The notes beneath the pieces were generated by a model, which was not told where the DNA came from, searched no databases, and saw only the letters and a program-made list of their open reading frames with translations. A stretch of 64,000 bases of DNA. It comes from UBA5195 sp034432755. GTDB lineage: Bacteria; Chloroflexota; Anaerolineae; Anaerolineales; Villigracilaceae. Where the stretch lies: the NCBI GenBank assembly GCA_034432755.1, contig DAOUBQ010000054.1:32243-96242 (forward strand), given 5' to 3'. Made by a program: the position numbers and the translations under genes. Below, in pieces: positions 15,944 to 24,007 of the stretch (the first letter of the stretch is position 1; each line of letters opens with the position of its first letter).

Positions 15944-17683
15944 TTAGGGTTTTACGCTGATGCGCAAAAGTGTGACGGAGATGGGCGCGAAGGTGTATTC
16001 AAGCGTGCTGCTGTTGGTTGGAGCGATGGGGCGGGAGGGCGCGTCTGCGAGGTCATCGGCGGGGTTGGGGTTGCCGTTGAAGGTGATGGCGGTGGAATCG
16101 AGGCTGGGGGCGGCGAGGACATCGGCCAGGCCGCCGGTGATGGTTTTGATGCCCTCGAAGGTGATGGTTGCGTTGGTTTCGGCGCGATTCTTGTTGATGA
16201 CCAGTAGGGTGAGTGTGCCATCGTCTAGCCGTCCGGCGTAAGCGCTCAGTTCGCTGGCCGGGTTGGCGCTCGATTCAAGCGGCAGGAGTGTGTTGCCAAA
16301 ACGTGCCCAGAGCGGGTAGATGTAGTATTTGGGTTGGCGGTCGTTGCTGCCATCGGCGCGCATCAGGCCAAATTCGTTGCCATAATCGTCCGATTTTCCG
16401 TTCATTATGGCCCATTGTGCGGCCATGTCCACGCCGAGTGAAATCATCAACCCCAGCGAATCAGCCAGGAAGAGCGCGTCAATGTGCTTGTTCATGTAAT
16501 TGCGCGTGTCCACTTTGCCCCAGGGTGGGACGAGTTCGTATTCGTTCATGAAAATCGGCAGGTCGGTGCCTGGCGCATGGGCTTGCATGGCTTTTTCGAT
16601 GCCTTTGAAGACGCCCGGCCAGTATTTTTGGGGCATAGAGAGGACGAAGTCTTCATCGGTGCGTGGATTGCCGATGATGGCGTAAGACGGGTAAGCGTGT
16701 GTGACGAAGTAGTCGTAATTTTTAGTGTAACTTTTCAAAACCGCCTCACTCCAGACTGATCCGCTCACCACATCGCTGCCGCCCACTGCGCCGACCAGGA
16801 TGGTGGGGTCTACTTTTAGCATGGCGGCGCGCATTTGAGTTACGCCATCACGTTGGCTGGTGCCGAGGATGTACTCATCGCCCCGGCAGGTCCAGGTTGT
16901 TTCCCAGCCGCCAGTGGTGCAGCCAGGATTACCGAATTTGCCGCCATAGACTTCGTTACCGATGTCCCAAAAGCGGATGTTGAGCGGTTCGGGGTTGCCG
17001 TTTTGGGCGCGCAGGGCAGCCCACTCTCCGGCGGTTTTCCAGTCGAATCCGTTTCGGTCTAACCCGATGATGGTTGGGTCGCCCACTTTGGCGTTGAAAA
17101 AGGCCACAACGGCGGCGGCTTCTTGCGCGGTGGCGTTGACGTTGACGATGAACATCGCTTCGATGCGCCGCCCATTGGCTTCTACGCCGCGAAAGAAGTT
17201 GATGAAATCGGTGGGGCGGCGTCCCCAATCATGCTTGCAGGGCAGCGCGCCAGGGACGTTTTGGCCCAGTTCGCAACTCAACCAGCCGTAGTCATCACTG
17301 AATGAGCCGCCGGGGATGCGGATGAGCGTCAGACCGGAGGCTGCCACACGTTTGCGGAACTGCTCGCTCTCAAATTGCTCTTTAGAAAGCCAGTTGGGCA
17401 GGTTCGAGCCGAGGACGAAGGGGCTGAAGGATTGTCCTTTGGCTTTGGCCTGCAACTTTAAGGTGACGTTTATGGGCCAGGAGGTGGCTGTGGGCGGCGG
17501 CGTAAAGGTGGGGCGCGGGGTGCGGGTCGGCGGGCGCGGGGTGTACGTTACCCGCGCAGCGGTGGCGCTTGCTTCGGGCGTGATTGTGGCAGCAGGCGTT
17601 TCGGTGCTGGGTGGTGTGATTGCCTGCGCGCAAGCCGAGAGCAGGAGAGAGAGCAGCAAGAGGAAAGTAAAAAGGCGTTTCAT
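15944..17683 (-). CDS. Lipoprotein clan GH-A glycosidase, arabinofuranosidase-like
   Basis: A 579-residue lipoprotein. The signal peptide ends in LLLSACAQ with lipidated Cys 18, followed by a Thr/Pro-rich linker (residues 22-70). The catalytic TIM barrel has acid/base Glu 244 in WDIGNEVYGG and a likely nucleophile Glu 381 in FMNEYELVPP. A C-terminal beta domain follows. The layout resembles GH51 alpha-L-arabinofuranosidases, but GH44 or GH39-like membership is possible. The ATG at 17683, behind GGTGGA, is preferred to the GTG at 17695. It is the only clearly exported glycosidase in this locus, so it probably debranches polysaccharide at the cell surface before uptake. Confidence 0.8.
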   Translation of the reverse strand: MKRLFTFLLLLSLLLSACAQAITPPSTETPAATITPEASATAARVTYTPRPPTRTPRPTFTPPPTATSWPINVTLKLQAKAKGQSFSPFVLGSNLPNWLSKEQFESEQFRKRVAASGLTLIRIPGGSFSDDYGWLSCELGQNVPGALPCKHDWGRRPTDFINFFRGVEANGRRIEAMFIVNVNATAQEAAAVVAFFNAKVGDPTIIGLDRNGFDWKTAGEWAALRAQNGNPEPLNIRFWDIGNEVYGGKFGNPGCTTGGWETTWTCRGDEYILGTSQRDGVTQMRAAMLKVDPTILVGAVGGSDVVSGSVWSEAVLKSYTKNYDYFVTHAYPSYAIIGNPRTDEDFVLSMPQKYWPGVFKGIEKAMQAHAPGTDLPIFMNEYELVPPWGKVDTRNYMNKHIDALFLADSLGLMISLGVDMAAQWAIMNGKSDDYGNEFGLMRADGSNDRQPKYYIYPLWARFGNTLLPLESSANPASELSAYAGRLDDGTLTLLVINKNRAETNATITFEGIKTITGGLADVLAAPSLDSTAITFNGNPNPADDLADAPSRPIAPTNSSTLEYTFAPISVTLLRISVKP

Positions 17684-17749
17684 GGTTGAGTCCACCGCTT
17701 AAATACAAGGAAACGAAGTGCGCAAAGGTTGAAAGCTCAAAAGCAGTTC

Positions 17750-18457
17750 CTAAAACCCGCGCGCCCTGGCTTCTTCGAGCATGGCTTCGGTGGCGGTGGC
17801 GCCGCTGCGGGTGCAGCCCAGTTCGCGCACTTTGAGCAACTGGTCGAGCGTGCGCACGCCGCCTGCCGCTTTGAGTTGCACTTCGGGCGCGCTATGCTGG
17901 CGCATGAGGCTGAGGTTGTGTTCGGTTGCGCCCTGGTAGTTATAATCGCCATTCGGCTGTTTGACGAAGCCGTAGCCGGTGGAGGTTTTGACGAAGGCGA
18001 CTTTGAGTTCGGAGCAAATCTGGCACAATTGGATGATGTGTTCGTCTTTGAGATAGTCGGTCTCGAAGATGACTTTGAGAATTGCGCCGTTGCGCAGGCA
18101 AGCCTGGTTCACCGCGTCAATATCGGTGCGGACGAAATCCCAATCGCCGCCTAAGGCTTTGCCGATGTTGATGACCATGTCAATCTCCGTTGCGCCATCG
18201 TGGATGGCCTGTTCAGTCTCGGCGACTTTGATGGCGGTGGTGCTGTTGCCGTGCGGAAAGCCGATGACGGAGCAAACGCCCACGTTGGAGCCTTGCAGGG
18301 CCTCTTTTGCCATCTTTACGGCGTAGGGTTTGACGCAGACGGTGGCGACATCATATTTACGGGCAATTTCGCAGCCTTTGAGAATTTCGGCGTCGGTCAT
18401 GGTGGGGTGGAGCAGGGAGTGGTCAATCATTTTGGCGAGGTCGTGAAGAGTGGTCAT
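17750..18457 (-). CDS. deoC: Deoxyribose-phosphate aldolase
   Basis: A 235-residue class I aldolase. The Schiff-base lysine is Lys 157 in VAFVKTSTGYG. DHSLLHPTMT at the start, VCSVIGFPHGNST and EIDMVINIG are diagnostic for DeoC. It cleaves 2-deoxyribose 5-phosphate to glyceraldehyde 3-phosphate and acetaldehyde. The position after a promoter with LacI-type operators places it under the sugar regulators of the locus. AAAGG precedes the ATG, separated by a run of C. With the nucleoside hydrolase and ribokinase it suggests nucleoside or pentose use within this carbohydrate locus. Confidence 0.95.
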   Translation of the reverse strand: MTTLHDLAKMIDHSLLHPTMTDAEILKGCEIARKYDVATVCVKPYAVKMAKEALQGSNVGVCSVIGFPHGNSTTAIKVAETEQAIHDGATEIDMVINIGKALGGDWDFVRTDIDAVNQACLRNGAILKVIFETDYLKDEHIIQLCQICSELKVAFVKTSTGYGFVKQPNGDYNYQGATEHNLSLMRQHSAPEVQLKAAGGVRTLDQLLKVRELGCTRSGATATEAMLEEARARGF

Positions 18458-18474
18458 GGGGGGGGCCTTTCTTG

Positions 18475-18489
18475 TGAACGCTCATTGTA
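18475..18489 (-). promoter_or_regulatory. LacI-type operator overlapping the deoC -10 box
   Basis: On the minus strand a -10 box TACAAT (plus 18484-18489) runs directly into TGAGCGTTCA (18475-18484), a near-perfect copy of the TGAACGTTCA palindrome. Binding there would block transcription of deoC, which starts 26 bases further on. The central CG dyad is typical of LacI-family operators; two LacI-family genes lie at 26.1-28.4 kb. Confidence 0.65.
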
Positions 18490-18605
18490 GGGAAAAGTTT
18501 GGGTCTTAAGCGAGAATGTGCAGATTTTGCGCGAAAAAAAGAATTTTATGCATTTTTTGTTCTAAATCAGTGAAGCGTTTGTTTTTTGGCGGGTATATGG
18601 GTTGA

Positions 18606-18611
18606 ATTGTA
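18606..18611 (-). promoter_or_regulatory. Possible second -10 box upstream of deoC
   Basis: TACAAT on the minus strand, about 150 bases upstream of deoC. The perfect TGAACGTTCA site at 18645-18654 lies just upstream of where its -35 box would be. No clear -35 hexamer is visible. Confidence 0.35.
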
Positions 18612-18644
18612 TCGTAAAAAGTCGGTTTTGGACGGTGTTTTTTG

Positions 18645-18654
18645 TGAACGTTCA
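18645..18654. promoter_or_regulatory. LacI-type operator, perfect palindrome
   Basis: TGAACGTTCA, with the flank TTTGTGAACGTTCAAAA matching the site at 18475 (CTTGTGAACGCTCATT) over the shared TTGTGAACG. Two such sites 170 bases apart could allow repressor looping. Confidence 0.65.
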
Positions 18655-18685
18655 AAAAATCCGATGGCTTAACGGCTCTGCAGCC

Positions 18686-19678
18686 TTATCGTTTCCAGTC
18701 GTTCTCTTTTTTGATGAATTCGACCAATTCCTCGATTTGTGCGAAAGCCAGCGCCACCACTGTATCGGCTCCGCCATAGTAGATTGCCATGCGCCCGGTA
18801 TCGCCATCCACCAGCGCGGCGCAGGGGAAGACCACGTTTGGCACGTCGCCTACGCATTCGTACAGGGTTTGCGGCGAGAGCAGGTAGGGCCGGGCGCGGG
18901 CGATGATTTTCCAAGGCTGGTCCAGGTCTAGCAGGGCTGCGCCCATGCTGTACACGAAGCCGTTGCAGGAGGTCAGCACACCGTGGAAAATCAAGAGCCA
19001 GCCCTGGCTGGTTTCGATGGGGATGGGGCCTGCTCCTACTTTTGTCCAGGCCCAGGGCAGGTCGGAGGTCATCACGTGGCGATGACAGCCCCAATGAGTC
19101 ATATCGGGGCTTTCGGAGTAGAAAATATCGCCAAAGGGGGTGTGGCCGTTATCGCTGGGGCGGCTGAGCATGGCAAATTTGCCGTTGATTTTGCGTGGGA
19201 ATAGAACCCCATTGCGGTTGAATGGCAGGAAGGCATTTTCGATTTGAGTAAAGGTTTGAAAATCGAAGGTATAGCCGACGCCAATGGTGGGGCCGTGGTA
19301 GCCGTTGCACCAGGTGATGTAGTAGCGGTCTTCCAGCCAGCACAGGCGCGGGTCGTAGCGATATTGCGGGTTGGCAATTTCTGGCTCGGCGCACTGAAAA
19401 GCAATTGGCTGGGGCTGGATGTTCCACCGCAAACCGTCTGGGCTTTCGCCAAAGTAGAGGTTCATCTGTCGGCAGGTGTCGTCAATGCGGAAGACACCGA
19501 CAAATTTGCCCTGATAGGGGATGACCGCGCTGTTGAAGGTGCTGTTGGCGGTGGGGAAGGGGTTGCGCGGAATGACCGGGTTCTGGCGATAGCGCCAGAC
19601 GACATCTGAACAACCGGCGGGGCGCTCTTGCCAGGGCAGGTTGGGAATGGAGTGGGCGTTGAGAAGTTGGAGAGCCAT
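18686..19678 (-). CDS. GH130 beta-mannoside phosphorylase-like protein
   Basis: A 330-residue five-bladed beta-propeller of glycoside hydrolase family 130. YDPRLCWLEDRYYITWCNG near residues 107-125, GKFAMLSRPSDNGHTPFGD and PNVVFPCAALVDGDTGRM are typical family segments. GH130 enzymes phosphorolyse beta-mannosides, for example 4-O-beta-mannosyl-glucose or mannooligosaccharides, to mannose 1-phosphate; a few are hydrolases. It follows the Opp importer genes directly (24-base gap), so imported oligosaccharides are probable substrates. With the AGE epimerase at 7.4 kb it forms the known mannobiose-mannosylglucose pathway. Linkage specificity cannot be read. Confidence 0.9.
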   Translation of the reverse strand: MALQLLNAHSIPNLPWQERPAGCSDVVWRYRQNPVIPRNPFPTANSTFNSAVIPYQGKFVGVFRIDDTCRQMNLYFGESPDGLRWNIQPQPIAFQCAEPEIANPQYRYDPRLCWLEDRYYITWCNGYHGPTIGVGYTFDFQTFTQIENAFLPFNRNGVLFPRKINGKFAMLSRPSDNGHTPFGDIFYSESPDMTHWGCHRHVMTSDLPWAWTKVGAGPIPIETSQGWLLIFHGVLTSCNGFVYSMGAALLDLDQPWKIIARARPYLLSPQTLYECVGDVPNVVFPCAALVDGDTGRMAIYYGGADTVVALAFAQIEELVEFIKKENDWKR

Positions 19679-19702
19679 AGAGTTTCTCGCTTGGTGGCGG
19701 TA

Positions 19703-20770
19703 TCACGAAATGACCCCTTGCAACTGAATTGCTTCGGCAAAGTGGCAGGCAACCTGGCGGCTCTTATCCACGGTCCGTAGTTCGGGGGTTTGTTCGCGGC
19801 AAACCTGCTGGGCAAATTTACAGCGCGGATGAAAGTAGCAGCCTTTGGGCGGGTTCGAGGGGTCGGCAATTTCACCTTGCAGGTGAATGTGTTTGCGCTG
19901 TTCGCGTCCGCGTGGGTTGGCAATTGGCACGGCGGAGAGCAAGGCTTCGGTGTAGGGGTGTCGCGGGCGGGTGTACAGGTCGAGGGCGTCGGCCACTTCG
20001 ACCACCTTGCCCACGTACATCACCACCACCCGGTTGCAAATGTGGCGGATGACGCTCAGGTCGTGCGAGATGAACAGGTAGGTCAGGTCAAAATCGGCTT
20101 GCAACTCTTCTAGCAGGTTGAGAATTTGGGCGCGGATGGAGACATCTAGCGCAGAGACGGCTTCATCGCACACCACCAGGCGCGGGTTGGTGATGAGTGC
20201 CCGGGCAACCACGATGCGCTGACGTTCGCCGCCGCTGAAAGCGTGCGGGTAGCGCTGCATATATTCTGGGCGCAACCCCACGCGCTTGAGCAGGGTTTCT
20301 ACGCGGTCTTTCATTTCGCTTTCGGCGCAGATTTGATTGACGCGCAGTACCTCGCTGACCGCCTCGTAAATGGTCATACGCGGGTTGAGCGAGGAGTAGG
20401 GGTCCTGAAAAATCATGCGAATATCGCGCCGGAAAGGGGAGAGTTGCTTTTCTGGCACGGCGGCCAGGTCTATCACGCTTTCATCGCGCATTCGGTACAG
20501 CATTTGCCCATCGGTGACGGGGTAGGCGCGTACAATGCAACGCCCGGCGGTGGTTTTACCGCAGCCGCTTTCGCCCACCAGTCCGAGGGTTTCGCCTTTG
20601 CGAATGGTGAAACTTACGTCATCTACCGCCCTGACATTACCCTGCGCGGCGGAAAAGACGCCTTTGATAATGGGGAAATGCTTTTTGAGGCCGGTCACTT
20701 GCAGCAGATTTTTGGGATTGCTCATTGGCAGCGCAGGTTGTAAGCCAGCTTGTGGAAGGGGGTTTGTCAT
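19703..20770 (-). CDS. Oligopeptide/oligosaccharide ABC importer ATPase (OppF/DppF type)
   Basis: A 355-residue ABC ATPase with Walker A GESGCGKTT (near 75-83), signature SGGERQRI, Walker B RLVVCDEAVSALD and the C-terminal oligopeptide-transporter domain with its FHPRCKFAQQVC cysteines, where an iron-sulfur cluster or disulfide may sit. GGAGG precedes the ATG at 20770. It is the second ATPase of the importer and pairs with the OppD-type protein upstream. The gene order binding protein, permeases, ATPases, GH130 argues for a sugar oligomer rather than a peptide as cargo, as known for Opp-family sugar importers of other thermophilic and plant-biomass bacteria. Confidence 0.93.
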   Translation of the reverse strand: MTNPLPQAGLQPALPMSNPKNLLQVTGLKKHFPIIKGVFSAAQGNVRAVDDVSFTIRKGETLGLVGESGCGKTTAGRCIVRAYPVTDGQMLYRMRDESVIDLAAVPEKQLSPFRRDIRMIFQDPYSSLNPRMTIYEAVSEVLRVNQICAESEMKDRVETLLKRVGLRPEYMQRYPHAFSGGERQRIVVARALITNPRLVVCDEAVSALDVSIRAQILNLLEELQADFDLTYLFISHDLSVIRHICNRVVVMYVGKVVEVADALDLYTRPRHPYTEALLSAVPIANPRGREQRKHIHLQGEIADPSNPPKGCYFHPRCKFAQQVCREQTPELRTVDKSRQVACHFAEAIQLQGVIS

Positions 20771-20782
20771 GACGGCCTCCGG

Positions 20783-21793
20783 CTACAGGTTTTCGTACAG
20801 CAGGCACTGCACGGTATGATTTTGGCCAACGGTGGTAACGCGCGGCTCAATTTTGCTGCATTTTTCCATTGCCTGTGTGCAGCGTGGGTGGAACTGGCAG
20901 CCGGTGGGGCGGCGGAAGGGGCTGGGAACCATGCCCTGGATGGGGTCGAGCTCTTCACGTGTGCGGCTGATTTTGGGGATGGAGCGCAGCAACGCCTGGG
21001 TGTAGGGGTGCTTGGGGTTGTGGAAAATCGTCTCCACATCGGCTTGCTCGACGATTTTTCCGAGATACATCACGGCGACATCGTCTGCCACCTCGGCAAC
21101 CACGCCTAAATCGTGGGTGATGTAAAGCACAGCCATGTCTAATTGTTGCTGCAAATTGCGGATTAAGTCCACAATTTGCGCCTGGGTGGTGACATCGAGC
21201 GCGGTGGTCGGCTCATCGGCGATGAGCAGGCTGGGGTTGCACGAGAGTGCCATTGCTATCATGGCACGCTGGCGCATCCCGCCGCTCAAGCGGAAGGGGT
21301 ATTCATCCACAATTCGTTCTGGTTTGGGCATGCCCACGCGGTCGAGCATTTCGATGGCGCGCCGCCGGGCTTCGGCCTTGGTCACCTGGTTGTGTAAGAG
21401 AACCGATTCCATAATCTGGTCGCCGATGGTGTGCATCATGCTCAGGGAGGTCATCGGCTCTTGGAAAATCATGGAAATTTCCTTGCCGCGAATTTGGCGA
21501 ATTTGCTTGCCGCGCGGGTCGAGTTTGGCAATGTCAATCACATCTGCCATGCCGCCATAGGAACGGCGATAGTATTTCATCTCGCCGGTGACGATGCGCC
21601 CCGGGCTTCGGATGATGTTCAGGAAAGCGCGGCAGGCTACACTCTTGCCGCAGCCACTTTCTCCTACCAGGCAGAGCGTTCGCCCGCGATAAATCTGCAT
21701 GTCCACGCCGTTTACGGCCTTAACGACACCCTCATCCGTGAAGAAGAAGATGCGCAAGTCTTTCACATCCAGTAAAAGGTCTTGGGAAGTCAT
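20783..21793 (-). CDS. Oligopeptide/oligosaccharide ABC importer ATPase (OppD/DppD type)
   Basis: A 336-residue ABC ATPase with Walker A GESGCGKSVA (near 38-47), signature LSGGMRQRAMIA, Walker B LLIADEPTTALDVT and the C-terminal FHPRCTQAMEKC zinc/iron-sulfur-like cysteine segment of the oligopeptide subfamily. GAGGTGA lies before the ATG. The gene lies 8 bases after the OppC-type permease gene and 12 bases before the OppF-type gene, within one operon. Confidence 0.93.
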   Translation of the reverse strand: MTSQDLLLDVKDLRIFFFTDEGVVKAVNGVDMQIYRGRTLCLVGESGCGKSVACRAFLNIIRSPGRIVTGEMKYYRRSYGGMADVIDIAKLDPRGKQIRQIRGKEISMIFQEPMTSLSMMHTIGDQIMESVLLHNQVTKAEARRRAIEMLDRVGMPKPERIVDEYPFRLSGGMRQRAMIAMALSCNPSLLIADEPTTALDVTTQAQIVDLIRNLQQQLDMAVLYITHDLGVVAEVADDVAVMYLGKIVEQADVETIFHNPKHPYTQALLRSIPKISRTREELDPIQGMVPSPFRRPTGCQFHPRCTQAMEKCSKIEPRVTTVGQNHTVQCLLYENL

Positions 21794-21801
21794 CGGTCAC
21801 C

Positions 21802-22929
21802 TCAGGATTGGTAGGGGTCGGCAGCGTCGCGCAGGCCATCGCCCAAAAAGTTCATGCTTAAGACGGTGATGAAGATGGCCGCGGCGGGGGTGAGCAGCCA
21901 GGGATAGTTGGCAATCGCTGAAATGCGCTGCGCGTCTTGCAGCATGACGCCCCAACTGACAATCGGCGGGCGCAGACCCAGGCCAAGGAAGCTGAGCGCT
22001 GTTTCGCCGATAATCATGCCGGGGATGGAGAGCGTAACCGAGGCGATGATGTGGCTCATGAACGAGGGCAGCATGTGGCTGGTAATCAGCCGCCAATTGG
22101 AGCAGCCGTCCAATTTGGCGGCCAGCACGAAGTCTTCATTGCGCAAGGCCAGAAATTTACTGCGCACCACGCGCGCCAAACCCATCCAAGAGAGCAGGGT
22201 CAGGATGATGCTAATCATGAAGTAGGTTTGCAGCGAACTCCAGGTAATTGGCACCATCGCGGCCAGCGCGAGCCAAAAGGGTAGGGTGGGGATGGAAATC
22301 AGGATTTCAATGACCCGCTGGATGGCGTCATCGAGCCGCCCGCCCACCAGGCCAGAGATGCCGCCGATGAAGATGCCGAGCAAAAAAGTCAGCGCAATCC
22401 CAACCAGGCCGACCGTGAGCGAAATGCGCGCGCTATGCACAATGCGGCTAAATACATCGCGCCCGATGCGGTCGGTGCCGAACAGGAAGAACGGGTCCCC
22501 CTGATTTTTGGGGCCGATGAGATGCAGGTCGCCGGGAACCAGCCCCCACATCTTGTAGGGTTCTCCTCGTACGAACAGGCTGATTGGGATTCTGTTGGCT
22601 GGGTCTACCGTCCAAATGCGTTCCAGTGTGCGCGGGTCGCGCTCCATGGTGTAGCCGTATACATGCAGCCCCAATCCATCTTCAGAGAAGAGATGCAGGG
22701 TTTGCGGTGGGGCATGGACAAATTTGGAGTTGGTGGTAATGCCGCCATAAGGGGCAATGAACTCGCCAAAAATCGCCGTCAGATAGAGCAGGATGACAAT
22801 GACCGCGCTAAACATAGCAAGTTTGTGCTTTCGGAATTTCCACCACGTGAGCTGCCATTGCGAGGCGACCTCGAATTGCAAATCTTCGCCTTCGGCGCGG
22901 GGCGTGTCAATCGGTTTGCGCTTGAACAT
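21802..22929 (-). CDS. ABC importer permease (OppC/DppC type) with long periplasmic loop
   Basis: A 375-residue permease with a first membrane helix at about 34-54, five more in the C-terminal half, and the EAA loop (around LDGCSNWRLITSHMLPS). Typical OppC proteins have about 300 residues. The extra length is a large external loop (about 57-170, containing LHLFSEDGLGLHVYGY) before FGTDRIGRDVFSR. The loop may contact the binding protein. AGGAGA precedes the ATG. It pairs with the OppB-type permease encoded 10 bases upstream. Confidence 0.92.
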   Translation of the reverse strand: MFKRKPIDTPRAEGEDLQFEVASQWQLTWWKFRKHKLAMFSAVIVILLYLTAIFGEFIAPYGGITTNSKFVHAPPQTLHLFSEDGLGLHVYGYTMERDPRTLERIWTVDPANRIPISLFVRGEPYKMWGLVPGDLHLIGPKNQGDPFFLFGTDRIGRDVFSRIVHSARISLTVGLVGIALTFLLGIFIGGISGLVGGRLDDAIQRVIEILISIPTLPFWLALAAMVPITWSSLQTYFMISIILTLLSWMGLARVVRSKFLALRNEDFVLAAKLDGCSNWRLITSHMLPSFMSHIIASVTLSIPGMIIGETALSFLGLGLRPPIVSWGVMLQDAQRISAIANYPWLLTPAAAIFITVLSMNFLGDGLRDAADPYQS

Positions 22930-22938
22930 GGCTTTCTC

Positions 22939-23928
22939 CTATTGCAGGCGGATGCGCGGGTCGAGCAGGGCCAGCAGGATGTCGGAAACGAAGGTGCCGA
23001 TGACGGTGAGGACGCTCAGCAGGAGCAAGAAACCGGCGGCAACGTACATATCTTGCTGGGCCAGTGCGTTATATAGCACTGGGCCGGAGGTGGGCAGATT
23101 GAGAACAATTGCCACGATGACTTCGCCAGAAATCAGGCCAGGCAGCATCCAGCCCAGGGTGCTGACAAAGGGGTTGAGCGCATGGCGGACGGGGTATTTC
23201 CAGAGCAGGCGCGCTTCCGAAAGTCCTTTGGCGCGGGCCGTATCTACATAAGGTTTGTTTAGTTCATCGAGCAAGTTGGCGCGCAGGGTGCGAATGAGCC
23301 CTGCCGTGCCGCCAATGCCGATGACCACCATTGGAATCCAGACACGTTGGAGCAAATCGGCCACTCGCGCCCAACTCCAGGGGGCGTTGGCAAACTCTTT
23401 GGAGTACAGGCCAATGGCTGCAACTCCAAAGTATTTGTAAGAAATATACAAACATACCAACGCCAGCAGGAAACTCGGCACGGCCAGGCCAACAAACCCA
23501 ATGCCGCTGATGATGTAATCGCCAATGGAATATTTTTTGACGGCTGAGTAAATTCCGATGGGCAGGGAGACGATCCAAACAAACATGAATGAGGAGAGCG
23601 AGAGCAGGAAAGTTGCCGGAAGCCGTTCAGAGATGATTTTGATGGCATCCTCGCGGAAAGTAAACGAGTACCCGAATTCGCCACGCAGGATGATTTTGCC
23701 TATCCATTTGATATATTGAATCGGAACCGGGTCATTCAGGCCGTATAAATCTTTGAGCTTTTGCACGGTGGCTGGGTCGGGCGATTGCCCGCCCTGCGAA
23801 GTCATACGGGTGATCAACTGGTCTACATAATCACCAGGCGGTAGCTGGATGATGATAAAGGCCAGTATCGAGATGATGAAGACCGTAAAAATCATTGTTA
23901 CGAACCGGCGCAGGAGAAATTGGCGCAT
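22939..23928 (-). CDS. ABC importer permease (OppB/DppB type)
   Basis: A 329-residue inner-membrane permease. The N-terminal helix (RFVTMIFTVFIISILAFI), the PPGDYVDQLI external segment and the C-terminal EAA loop (AKGLSEARLLWKYPVRHA) are typical of OppB. AAGGTGA precedes the ATG. It follows the binding-protein gene after an 80-base gap that contains a strong stem-loop. Confidence 0.93.
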   Translation of the reverse strand: MRQFLLRRFVTMIFTVFIISILAFIIIQLPPGDYVDQLITRMTSQGGQSPDPATVQKLKDLYGLNDPVPIQYIKWIGKIILRGEFGYSFTFREDAIKIISERLPATFLLSLSSFMFVWIVSLPIGIYSAVKKYSIGDYIISGIGFVGLAVPSFLLALVCLYISYKYFGVAAIGLYSKEFANAPWSWARVADLLQRVWIPMVVIGIGGTAGLIRTLRANLLDELNKPYVDTARAKGLSEARLLWKYPVRHALNPFVSTLGWMLPGLISGEVIVAIVLNLPTSGPVLYNALAQQDMYVAAGFLLLLSVLTVIGTFVSDILLALLDPRIRLQ

Positions 23929-23948
23929 GGCTCACCTTATTTTGGGGG

Positions 23949-23980
23949 GCCTGCCCCAGCCCACGCGGGCCGGGGCAGGC
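23949..23980 (-). promoter_or_regulatory. Intercistronic stem-loop between binding protein and permease genes
   Basis: Arms 23949-23962 and 23967-23980 pair over 14 positions with one mismatch and a 4-base loop, very GC-rich. No T-run follows on the minus strand, so it is more likely an RNA-processing or stability element, or a partial terminator, that lets the binding protein be made in excess over the permeases. Confidence 0.65.
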
Positions 23981-24007
23981 AATGCTGCGGAGGAGAAACC
24001 GAAGAGT

